NCBI GenBank assembly: GCA_964387775.1 | Contig: CAYLZO010000058.1 | Span: 1-23,231 of the forward strand | Direction: 5' to 3' | DNA length: 23,231 nt | DNA from: CAYLZO01 sp964387775 | GTDB taxonomy: Bacteria; Chloroflexota; Anaerolineae; JAAYZQ01 | Shown here: one piece after another, positions 15,592 to 21,711 of the stretch | Numbering within the stretch: the first letter of the stretch is position 1 | How the letters are laid out: every line of letters starts with the position of its first letter | The notes under the pieces: model-generated | Databases searched by the model: none | Told to the model about the DNA's origin: nothing | Seen by the model: the letters and a program-made list of their open reading frames with translations, nothing else | Position numbers and translations under genes: made by a program

Positions 15592-16599
15592 TCACGGTTT
15601 CCAGAGGCGCAGCCGGGCCCGACCGTCCTGAGCGTCCACCACGTAGATGGTGATCCGGGGCAGGACGCTTTCCATCGTCTCCAGGTACAATTGGTAAAGG
15701 GTGACCTCCTCGCCATAGATCTGGCGGTTGGCCTGGAACTCGGCCAATACCGACTCGAAGGCGTCGGCCTGGCCCTCGGCCGCGCCGATGGTCGATTCGT
15801 AGTAGCTCTCGGCCTGGCTCAGGGTCTCTTGCGCCTGGCCCCGGGCCTCGGGGATCAGGCTGTTGGCGTAGCCCTGGGCTTTGTTGATGGCGTTGGCCTT
15901 GTCCTCCTTGGCGCTGGCCACGTCGGTGAAGGCGTCGGCCACCAGGGCCGGGGGAAAGGCTTTCTGCAGGTTGACGTCGACCACGGTCAGCCCGCTGCCG
16001 TAGGCTTCCAGCCGGGCCTGGGTCTCGGAGCGGATCAGGTTTTGCAGGGCCGGGCGCTCGGTGGTCAGGATGTCGTCCACGCCCATCTTGGCCGTGAGCC
16101 GGATGGTGGCCTCGCGGGCCACGTCGCGGATGAGTTCAGAGGCCAGGTAATTCTGGTTAAAGAGATAGGCGGCCGGATCGCGGACCTGGTACTGGACGAT
16201 GACCTCAAAGTCGATGATGTTCGTGTCGCCGCTGAGGGCTTCCAGCTTGGCGCCCTCGCCTTCGGCTGTGGCCACGCCGATGCTGACCCGGCGCACTTCG
16301 GAGACGCTGACCACGTCGGCGCGAGCCATGGGCCAGGGCAGGCGATAGTGCAGGCCCTCGGTGACGCGCGGGGCGACGATGGCGCCAAAGCGGCGGACCA
16401 CGGCTGCCTCGCCGGGATTGACGACGTAAATGCCCGAGCCCCAATAGCCCAACGCCACGAGGGCCAGGGCCAACCAGGCCAATCGCCGCCAGGGCACGTC
16501 GCGGAACGCGGCCCGCAGGTCGTCGCCGGGCAGGCGGAACCTGCGCCCTTCGGGCCGGGATGGCTCGGTTTGTGTTTGCTCTTGCAGTTTGCCGCTCAT
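15592..16599 (-). CDS. hflK: HflK-like SPFH (band 7) membrane protein
   Basis: A 335-residue protein with a cytosolic N-terminus (1-38), one membrane helix (about 39-58) and a band 7/SPFH domain (from about 60). It starts YVVNPGEAAVVRRFGAIV and contains EGLHYRLPWP, VQYQVRDPAAYLF and VVDVNLQKAFPPALVADAFTDVASAKEDK, all HflK-type. A coiled-coil region (about 235-300: NAINKAQGYANSLIPEARGQAQ) follows, ending in an HflK-like LYLETMESVLPRITIYVVD. HflK and HflC form a large membrane cage that modulates the FtsH protease in proteobacteria. The ATG at 16599 has AAGGA five to six bases upstream and lies 15 bases after hflC. It is the second HflK-type protein in the operon and lacks the transporter-like N-terminus of the first. 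Confidence 0.9.
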   Translation of the reverse strand: MSGKLQEQTQTEPSRPEGRRFRLPGDDLRAAFRDVPWRRLAWLALALVALGYWGSGIYVVNPGEAAVVRRFGAIVAPRVTEGLHYRLPWPMARADVVSVSEVRRVSIGVATAEGEGAKLEALSGDTNIIDFEVIVQYQVRDPAAYLFNQNYLASELIRDVAREATIRLTAKMGVDDILTTERPALQNLIRSETQARLEAYGSGLTVVDVNLQKAFPPALVADAFTDVASAKEDKANAINKAQGYANSLIPEARGQAQETLSQAESYYESTIGAAEGQADAFESVLAEFQANRQIYGEEVTLYQLYLETMESVLPRITIYVVDAQDGRARLRLWKP

Positions 16600-16614
16600 C
16601 TCGGTCCTTTTCCT

Positions 16615-17643
16615 CTACGGCGCGGTGGGTGTGATCAAAACCGTCGGGGTGATGCCCATCGTCGGCAGCAGCTCGGTCAGCGGGAGCGTGGGCGACAGCC
16701 AGACCGGCGGGATCGCCTCGGCCTCGACGGTGGGCGAGACCACAACGCCGGGGCTGCCGCTGCCGATGGCGCTCGGATTCAGGTATTGCAGGAGCGCCGA
16801 GTCGGCGGGCAGGACCAGCACGGTCCGTTCGTCGAGAAATGACTCGTAGGCTTCCAGGGTGCGCAGGAATTTGTAGAATTCGGGGTCCTGGCCGAATGCC
16901 TGGGCATAGATGCGGATGGCCAGGGCATCGGCCTCGCCACGGAGCCGGTTGGCGTCGCGCTGGGCCTGGGCCAGGAGGATGGCTGCTTGGGTATCGGCCC
17001 GCGCCCGGATTTTGGAGGCTTCTTCCTCTCCTTCAGCGCGGAATTTGCGGGCGATGGCCTCCCGCTCGGTGCGCATCCGCTGGAACACGCTCTGCTGGGC
17101 CACCTCGGGGAAGGTGAGCAAGGTGAGCCGCACGTCGCTCACGCGGAAGCCGGAACCCTGGGCTTGCTCGTCGGCGCGGCCGGCGACCTGGGCCAGGGTG
17201 GCGTCGATCTGCGAGCCCTCGGCGCTGATGGTGACCAGGTCGCCCAGTTCGACCTTACCCAGGGAGACGCCGAGCTCCGAGCGCAGGATGTCGGCCAGTT
17301 GGACCTCTGCGCCGGCCCGGTCGCGGACCGACTTGAGAAAGAGCAGGGGGTCGGTCACCTGCCAGGTGGCGTAGGCCTCGATGTTGATGTTTTTTTTGTC
17401 GGCGGTCAGGAACTCGGTCTGGGGCATCTTGAAGACCTGGAGCCGGTTGTCGATGCGCTGGACGCTCTCGACGGGATCGGGCAGCTTCACGTTGAGGCCC
17501 GGGCTCTTGATGGCCCGGATGGGCTGGCCAAAGCGGGTCAAGATGACGAATTCCGTGGTGTCCACCTGGTACAGCATCAGGGCGGCGGCCAGGAGGATGA
17601 CGACGATCAGGCCAAGGAAAATCGTTCTCATAGAAATGCGCAT
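16615..17643 (-). CDS. hflC: HflC-like SPFH membrane protein
   Basis: A 342-residue protein with an N-terminal membrane helix (about 6-25), then YQVDTTEFVILTRFGQPIRAI and an SPFH domain containing LLFLKSVRDRAGAEVQLADILRSELG. The HflC signature FRAEGEEEASKIRARAD (about 205-221) and AQAFGQDPEFYKFLRTLEAYESFL follow, the strongest HflC match in the protein. A Pro/Thr/Ser-rich tail (about 290-342) is longer than in typical HflC. The ATG at 17643 is chosen for GGAG just upstream; a GTG four codons earlier and an ATG four codons later are alternatives. It lies 15 bases after the stop of the fused hflK and 15 before the next hflK, indicating one operon. Confidence 0.92.
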   Translation of the reverse strand: MRISMRTIFLGLIVVILLAAALMLYQVDTTEFVILTRFGQPIRAIKSPGLNVKLPDPVESVQRIDNRLQVFKMPQTEFLTADKKNINIEAYATWQVTDPLLFLKSVRDRAGAEVQLADILRSELGVSLGKVELGDLVTISAEGSQIDATLAQVAGRADEQAQGSGFRVSDVRLTLLTFPEVAQQSVFQRMRTEREAIARKFRAEGEEEASKIRARADTQAAILLAQAQRDANRLRGEADALAIRIYAQAFGQDPEFYKFLRTLEAYESFLDERTVLVLPADSALLQYLNPSAIGSGSPGVVVSPTVEAEAIPPVWLSPTLPLTELLPTMGITPTVLITPTAP

Positions 17644-17658
17644 CTCTCTCTCCACGTT

Positions 17659-19191
17659 TCAGGGCGTCTCGTTCTCGGCCGGCGGGGGGAACGTGCCCTG
17701 CTCGGTGAACCACAGGTCGGTCTCGGTCAACTCGATCTCGGGGTCCACCAGGTATTTCTGGACCCCGGCCAGGACCCGCTCGGCGGCTTCCAGGTAGAGG
17801 CGCTGCCGGGTGATGATCGGACTCTCCACGTAGGCGTAGCGCCGGAACAGAAAGCGGATCGCGTCTCCGACGGCGCCGTTAACCTTTTCGACCCGGTAGG
17901 CGTTTGCCTTCTCGCGCGTCTCGAATGCGTGGCCCCGCGCCAGGGCGACCTCTTGGTTTTCGTAGGCGCGGGCTTCGTTGATATAGGTGTTTTTGTCCTC
18001 TCGGGCGCTGGCCACGTCGCGGAAGGCGTCGGCGACGGCGGCGGGGGGACTGCTTTCCAGCACCTGGACGTCGACGATCTTGAGCCCGGCGTGGTAGCCG
18101 TCGAGCGTGGCCTGGATGAGGGCCTCGGCTCGCGCTTCGATGACGTCTCTTTCGTCGGTGAGGATCGAATCGACGCTGGACTCGGCGACGACGCGGCGGA
18201 TGGCCGCCTCTGACGTGCTGGCCACGACCGTCTCGGGGTCGCGCTGGCTAAAGAGATAGGCCTGGGCGTCCTGCACGGCATAGTGCACGCCCAGGCGGAC
18301 GAGCACCAGGTTCTCGTCGCCGGTGAGGATCAACGTGCCTGGTGTTTCGATCCGCCGCAGGCTAGAGACGTCCACCCGGTCCAGGCGATCCACGGGCCAG
18401 GGCAGGTGGTAGTGCAGGCCGGGGCCTACCTCGGCGGCCACGCGGCCGAAGCGGCGGACGACGGCCCGCTCGCCGAGGTAGACTGTGTAAAAGCCGGATA
18501 GGGCATAGAAGGCGACGACGATCAGGGCCGCGATCAAGAGCATGACGCGGAATCTGCGGGGCTGGCCGGGGGTGGTTCCGTTGAGCAGCATCCTCCGCCG
18601 GCGCAGGCCCTGGACGGCCATGTGGAGGATGCTGTAGCTGGAGTGGGCCACGAAAAGGACGATGAGGAGCGCGGCCAGCCGATCCAGGTTGGTGAAGCCC
18701 AGCGCGGCGCCCACCAGTCCGACCAGGACGACGACGTGGGCATAGACGTCGAGCATGTCGTGGTAGGCGGTGGCGATCAGGCTCGACGACTCGGTCTGGC
18801 GGCCCACGTACATCTCGTAGCGGGCGATGACCCAGGCCAGGCCGATGGTGAACAGGGAGCCAGCAATGACCCAGCCCAGGTTTCGCAGTTCGGGTTGTTC
18901 CGTCGCGACGGTACGCACTATGTCAAAGCCCACGTAGAGGATGAAAAGGGCGATCAGGATGGCGACGACGTTCTCCACGACCGAGATGCCGGTCTTGGCC
19001 ACGTCCTTTTCTCGGCGGGCCAGGCGCATCCCGGCAAAGGTGGCGATGCCGACCAACAGATCGGCAACCACGTGCCACGCCTCGGCCCTGAGGGCCAGGC
19101 TGCCCGAAGCGCGGGCCAGCAAGACCTGAATGATCACCAGGACAAGAGACAATCCCAGTGCAACGACTAGTGTGCGTTCCTTGCGATCCAC
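17659..19191 (-). CDS. hflK: cation-diffusion-facilitator-like membrane domain fused to HflK
   Basis: A 510-residue two-part protein. Residues 1-198 are a CDF-type six-helix membrane domain (helices near 8-25, 33-56, 72-92, 105-123, 141-165 and 170-192). It has the HxxxD metal-site pairs of CDF zinc transporters: H40/D44 in AEAWHVVADL and H144/D148 in TAYHDMLDVYAH. Residues 199-510 are HflK-like: a further helix (about 214-236), YTVYLGERAVVRRFGR, PGLHYHLPWPVDRLDRVDV, AYLFSQRDPE, VVDVQVLESSPPAAVADAFRDVASAREDKNTYINEARAY, and a final IITRQRLYLEAAERVLAGVQKYLVD. The usual cytosolic CDF C-terminal domain is missing; the SPFH part takes its place. GTG start at 19191 with GGTGGAGA upstream. It leads the operon behind a consensus promoter. 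Confidence 0.88.
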   Translation of the reverse strand: MDRKERTLVVALGLSLVLVIIQVLLARASGSLALRAEAWHVVADLLVGIATFAGMRLARREKDVAKTGISVVENVVAILIALFILYVGFDIVRTVATEQPELRNLGWVIAGSLFTIGLAWVIARYEMYVGRQTESSSLIATAYHDMLDVYAHVVVLVGLVGAALGFTNLDRLAALLIVLFVAHSSYSILHMAVQGLRRRRMLLNGTTPGQPRRFRVMLLIAALIVVAFYALSGFYTVYLGERAVVRRFGRVAAEVGPGLHYHLPWPVDRLDRVDVSSLRRIETPGTLILTGDENLVLVRLGVHYAVQDAQAYLFSQRDPETVVASTSEAAIRRVVAESSVDSILTDERDVIEARAEALIQATLDGYHAGLKIVDVQVLESSPPAAVADAFRDVASAREDKNTYINEARAYENQEVALARGHAFETREKANAYRVEKVNGAVGDAIRFLFRRYAYVESPIITRQRLYLEAAERVLAGVQKYLVDPEIELTETDLWFTEQGTFPPPAENETP

Positions 19192-19233
19192 AGATTCTCC
19201 ACCCCGAGTAAATGGGCTCTCTCAACGGCGACC

Positions 19234-19262
19234 ATTATAAAGCATTTTTCATTTCGTGACAA
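19234..19262 (-). promoter_or_regulatory. sigma-70 promoter of the hflK-hflC operon
   Basis: On the minus strand, TTGTCA (19257-19262), a 17-base spacer and a perfect TATAAT (19234-19239). The predicted start is near 19227, about 36 bases before the GTG at 19191. An A7 tract lies farther upstream (19312-19318). Unlike the flp and tad promoters, no copy of the 18-bp near-palindrome adjoins it. The rest of the 286-base gap up to flp holds only the hairpin at 19404-19436. Confidence 0.85.
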
Positions 19263-19403
19263 AGATTCAGGAGCGCTTCTGGATTTACCTACCTACGAGT
19301 GCGGCAAGGGCTTTTTTTGCGATGGGGTCATCCGTCGACGCGTTGGATTGGGATGGTCGCCAGCTTTGTTGGGATACCGGATGTCGATTCGAACAAGGGT
19401 CTG

Positions 19404-19436
19404 AAAAGCGTAGAGCCCCACCTCAGTGGGGCTCTA
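19404..19436 (-). terminator. hairpin terminator after flp
   Basis: A perfect 11-bp stem, TAGAGCCCCAC with GTGGGGCTCTA (19411-19421 and 19426-19436), closes on a 4-base loop 41 bases after the flp stop. The transcript then reads CGCUUUUCAG, a short U-tract. It probably terminates or stabilises the small pilin mRNA. Confidence 0.7.
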
Positions 19437-19477
19437 GCGACTGCTTTGACAGGGTTGATTGCTTCAGCGACAGGTAC

Positions 19478-19624
19478 CTAGATGGCGTCGACGATGACGC
19501 TGAAGACGTTGCCGACAGCCGGGCCAACCAGGAGCAGGATGGCGATCACAACAATGGCTACCAGAACAAGAATCAAAGCGTACTCAACCAGCCCCTGTCC
19601 TTCCTCACGCGGCAGAAACAGCAT
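19478..19624 (-). CDS. flp: Flp-type prepilin, 48 residues
   Basis: The major pilin subunit of the Tad system. MLFLPREEGQGLVEYALIL shows a short leader, a prepilin-peptidase site after G9, Glu at +5 and Tyr at +6, followed by a hydrophobic helix to residue 34 (LVLVAIVVIAILLLVGPAVG). The C-terminus is NVFSVIVDAI. The mature chain would be 39 residues, at the small end of the Flp range. It has its own promoter (19685-19713), operator (19713-19730), a very strong ribosome binding site (AAAGGGGGTG, 19631-19640) and a downstream hairpin, as expected for an abundant subunit made from a separate short mRNA. It lies 6.2 kb upstream of the first assembly gene, with the hflK operon between. The short length makes it easy for gene callers to miss. 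Confidence 0.95.
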   Translation of the reverse strand: MLFLPREEGQGLVEYALILVLVAIVVIAILLLVGPAVGNVFSVIVDAI

Positions 19625-19630
19625 TTCGTT

Positions 19631-19640
19631 CACCCCCTTT
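19631..19640 (-). promoter_or_regulatory. strong ribosome binding site of flp
   Basis: AAAGGGGGTG, ending six bases before the ATG at 19624. It is the strongest ribosome binding site in the window and fixes the start of the small pilin gene. Confidence 0.85.
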
Positions 19641-19684
19641 CCTCAATGGACTCTGGTAAAGAACCCTCTCATCGATACAGCCAC

Positions 19685-19713
19685 ATTATAGCAGATGTCT
19701 ACTTCCTTGACAA
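19685..19713 (-). promoter_or_regulatory. sigma-70 promoter of flp
   Basis: On the minus strand, TTGTCA (19708-19713), a 17-base spacer and a perfect TATAAT (19685-19690). The predicted start is near 19678, giving a leader of about 54 bases before flp. The architecture is the same as at the tad promoter. Confidence 0.88.
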
Positions 19714-19730
19714 TAGTACAAGAGTACTAT
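19713..19730 (-). promoter_or_regulatory. operator copy before flp, perfect palindrome
   Basis: ATAGTACTCTTGTACTAT on the minus strand. It has two perfect 7-base inverted arms with a 4-base centre. It overlaps the -35 box of flp by one base and is centred about -43 from the predicted start, a class II activator position. Related copies stand before the tad operon at 13380-13397 and 13412-13429. Confidence 0.75.
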
Positions 19731-19757
19731 CTGGGCGATTGTCTGGCCTGATGCCCC

Positions 19758-20831
19758 TCACTCTTCACCAATCGGGATTTCGATGCGAACTTTGGTCCCG
19801 CGTCCGATCCGGCTCTCCACGTGCACCTCGCCGTTCAGCATCTCGGTGCGCTCCTGAATGGTGGACAGTCCGAGCCCCTTGCGTTGTTGGGCCGAAGTCT
19901 GGGCCTCGCTCACGTCGAACCCACTGCCGTCGTCCTCCACGCTGGCCTCGACCTTGTCCTCCTGAAAGTCTAGGGCCACCTGGACGTGGGTGGCGTGGGC
20001 GTGCTTCTGGACGTTGGTCAGCAGTTCCTGGATGACGCGAAAGACGGTCACCTCGGCATAGTCGGGCAGGCGGCGATCGCGCCCCATCACGGTCAGGTTG
20101 ACTGACAGTTTGGTCTTTTCCTCTAGATCCTGAACGTACTGTTTCAGTGTCGGCACCAGGCCCAGGTCGTCCAGCATCATGGGCCGCAGGGTCATGATGA
20201 ACTCGCGCGTTTTTTGAAACGTGGTGCTCACGGCGTTTTTGAGGTTGCCCAGTTCCACTTTGGCCTGAACCGGGTCGTTGTCGAACAGCCGCTCGCAGAT
20301 CTCGGCCTGGAGGATCAGGTTGGTCAACGACTGGGCAGGACCATCGTGCATTTGGCGCGCCAGGCGCTGGCGCTCGTTCTCCTGGGCTTCGATGACGCGC
20401 ACTATGTGGCTTTGACCACCGGATGGGCCGGAAGCAGGCCCCGCCGCGACGTCGGCGGGGGCAATGGTGCTGGCCAGTTCGATGGTGTGCAGCAGCCGCT
20501 GTCCCTGTTGTTCCAGGCTCTGCTGGCGGTTCTGGAGCTGCTCCAACTGCCCGCGCATCATAAAGAGGCGCATTTGGGCTTCGTGGGCGGCCGAATAGAT
20601 CTCGCGGATGTCGCTGCGGGGATAGGTATCGATGCTCATCTCCATCTGGCGCACGCGGTTGGCGATCTGGGTGTTACGCTGGGCCAGTTTGTCGATCTCG
20701 GCCGTGCTTTGGCGAATGAGCACGTCGATCTCTTTGAGTTCGTTTTGGACGTGTCGATACTCTTTTTGGCTTTCCTGGATCAGAGCGCTCAGTTGTTCCG
20801 TTCCGGAGAGCGCGGTCCCGTCATTTGACAT
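19758..20831 (-). CDS. DegS-like cytosolic histidine kinase
   Basis: A 357-residue sensor kinase with no membrane segment. Residues about 10-120 are a long, Gln/Glu-rich coiled coil, like the sensor region of DegS. A HisKA_3 dimerisation domain follows, with RLARQMHDGPAQS (phospho-His 162), then a GHKL ATPase domain with N box QELLTNVQKHAHA (268-280), G1 EDDGSGF (299-305) and G2 KGLGLSTIQER (318-328). The HDGPAQ motif and soluble layout match the DegS/NarX-type family that pairs with LuxR/NarL-type regulators. The ATG at 20831 has AGAGGA eight bases upstream. It is 77 bases after the regulator gene and shares its transcript. No terminator separates it from the flp promoter. The signal sensed is unknown. 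Confidence 0.92.
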   Translation of the reverse strand: MSNDGTALSGTEQLSALIQESQKEYRHVQNELKEIDVLIRQSTAEIDKLAQRNTQIANRVRQMEMSIDTYPRSDIREIYSAAHEAQMRLFMMRGQLEQLQNRQQSLEQQGQRLLHTIELASTIAPADVAAGPASGPSGGQSHIVRVIEAQENERQRLARQMHDGPAQSLTNLILQAEICERLFDNDPVQAKVELGNLKNAVSTTFQKTREFIMTLRPMMLDDLGLVPTLKQYVQDLEEKTKLSVNLTVMGRDRRLPDYAEVTVFRVIQELLTNVQKHAHATHVQVALDFQEDKVEASVEDDGSGFDVSEAQTSAQQRKGLGLSTIQERTEMLNGEVHVESRIGRGTKVRIEIPIGEE

Positions 20832-20908
20832 GGATCTAGTCCTCTTTGTCTGCGTCGTCTATGGCGGCTGGCCGCATGAAAGTCAACTCCTCACGCACAC
20901 CTGCAAGG

Positions 20909-21595
20909 TTAGCCAATGTCTTGCAATCGAATCCAACCCCGGCGTAGCGCATAGATGGCTGCCTGCGTCCGGTCGTTGACCGACAGCTTGCGCAAGATGC
21001 TGGTCATGTGATTCTTGACTGTCTGGCGGCTGATGCCCAGGTCGTAGGCCACCTCTTTGTTGCTCTTGCCCTGGGCGATGTGTTGCAAGATCTCCATCTC
21101 CCTCGGTGAGAGGGGGACGAGGAGGGAGAGGTCGTCTCCGGCCTCTTTTTCCGCCTCTTCGAATTGCTCCAAGAGCCACTGCCCGACCTCCGGCTTTTCC
21201 AGGACGCGGTCCTCGACCACGTAGCTGCCCTGGTGGACCAGGCGGATGGCCTCGATGAGGCGGCGGGGGCTGACGTCCTTGGGAAAATAGGCGGACGCGC
21301 CGGCTCGGATGGCGTGAAAGACCTGCTGGTCGTCGTGATAGGCCGTGAGCATAATGATGTTGATGTCGAGCAGTGTATCCTTGAGGGCCCGGGCCACCTG
21401 CACGCCGTTCATGCCCGGCAGGTTGATGTCGAGCAGCATCACGTCGGGGACGAGGCCCTTGGCGACCCTCAGCGCCTCCAGCCCATCGTCTACCTCGGCG
21501 ATCACGTCCAGGTCCCCTTCGCTTTCCAGGACACGGCGCAACCCCTGGCGGAAAACCGGGTGATCGTCTACGAGCATGACCGTGATTTTGTGCAT
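20909..21595 (-). CDS. DegU/NarL-like response regulator
   Basis: A 228-residue two-domain regulator. The receiver (1-122) has D10/D11, phosphoacceptor D56 in VMLLDINLP, T84 and K106. The LuxR/GerE-type helix-turn-helix (about 160-222) reads LSPREMEILQHIAQGKSNKEVAYDLG, then ISRQTVKNHMTSILRKLSVNDRTQAA, close to DegU/LiaR-type DNA-binding domains. The start is the ATG at 21595 with AAGGA five bases upstream (21601-21605); the frame is open much farther upstream but that part has no receiver homology. It is first in the regulator-kinase operon. As the only DNA-binding protein encoded here, it is the leading candidate to bind the ATAGTAC-N4-GTACTAT sites before flp and tadE; this is inference. 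Confidence 0.94.
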   Translation of the reverse strand: MHKITVMLVDDHPVFRQGLRRVLESEGDLDVIAEVDDGLEALRVAKGLVPDVMLLDINLPGMNGVQVARALKDTLLDINIIMLTAYHDDQQVFHAIRAGASAYFPKDVSPRRLIEAIRLVHQGSYVVEDRVLEKPEVGQWLLEQFEEAEKEAGDDLSLLVPLSPREMEILQHIAQGKSNKEVAYDLGISRQTVKNHMTSILRKLSVNDRTQAAIYALRRGWIRLQDIG

Positions 21596-21682
21596 GCGTT
21601 TCCTTGCCTCCGCCCGAGCGCTTGGCTCTCGATGATGGGAAAAAGCTCGACGATAACGTCCCAACTCGCTCTCGATGGATTC

Positions 21683-21711
21683 AGTATACCACAGAATTCG
21701 TCTCGTTACAA
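21683..21711 (-). promoter_or_regulatory. sigma-70 promoter of the regulator-kinase operon
   Basis: On the minus strand, TTGTAA (21706-21711), a 17-base spacer and TATACT (21683-21688). The -35 box overlaps the TAA stop of the upstream glycosyltransferase. The predicted leader is about 80 bases. No copy of the 18-bp near-palindrome is present. Confidence 0.65.
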
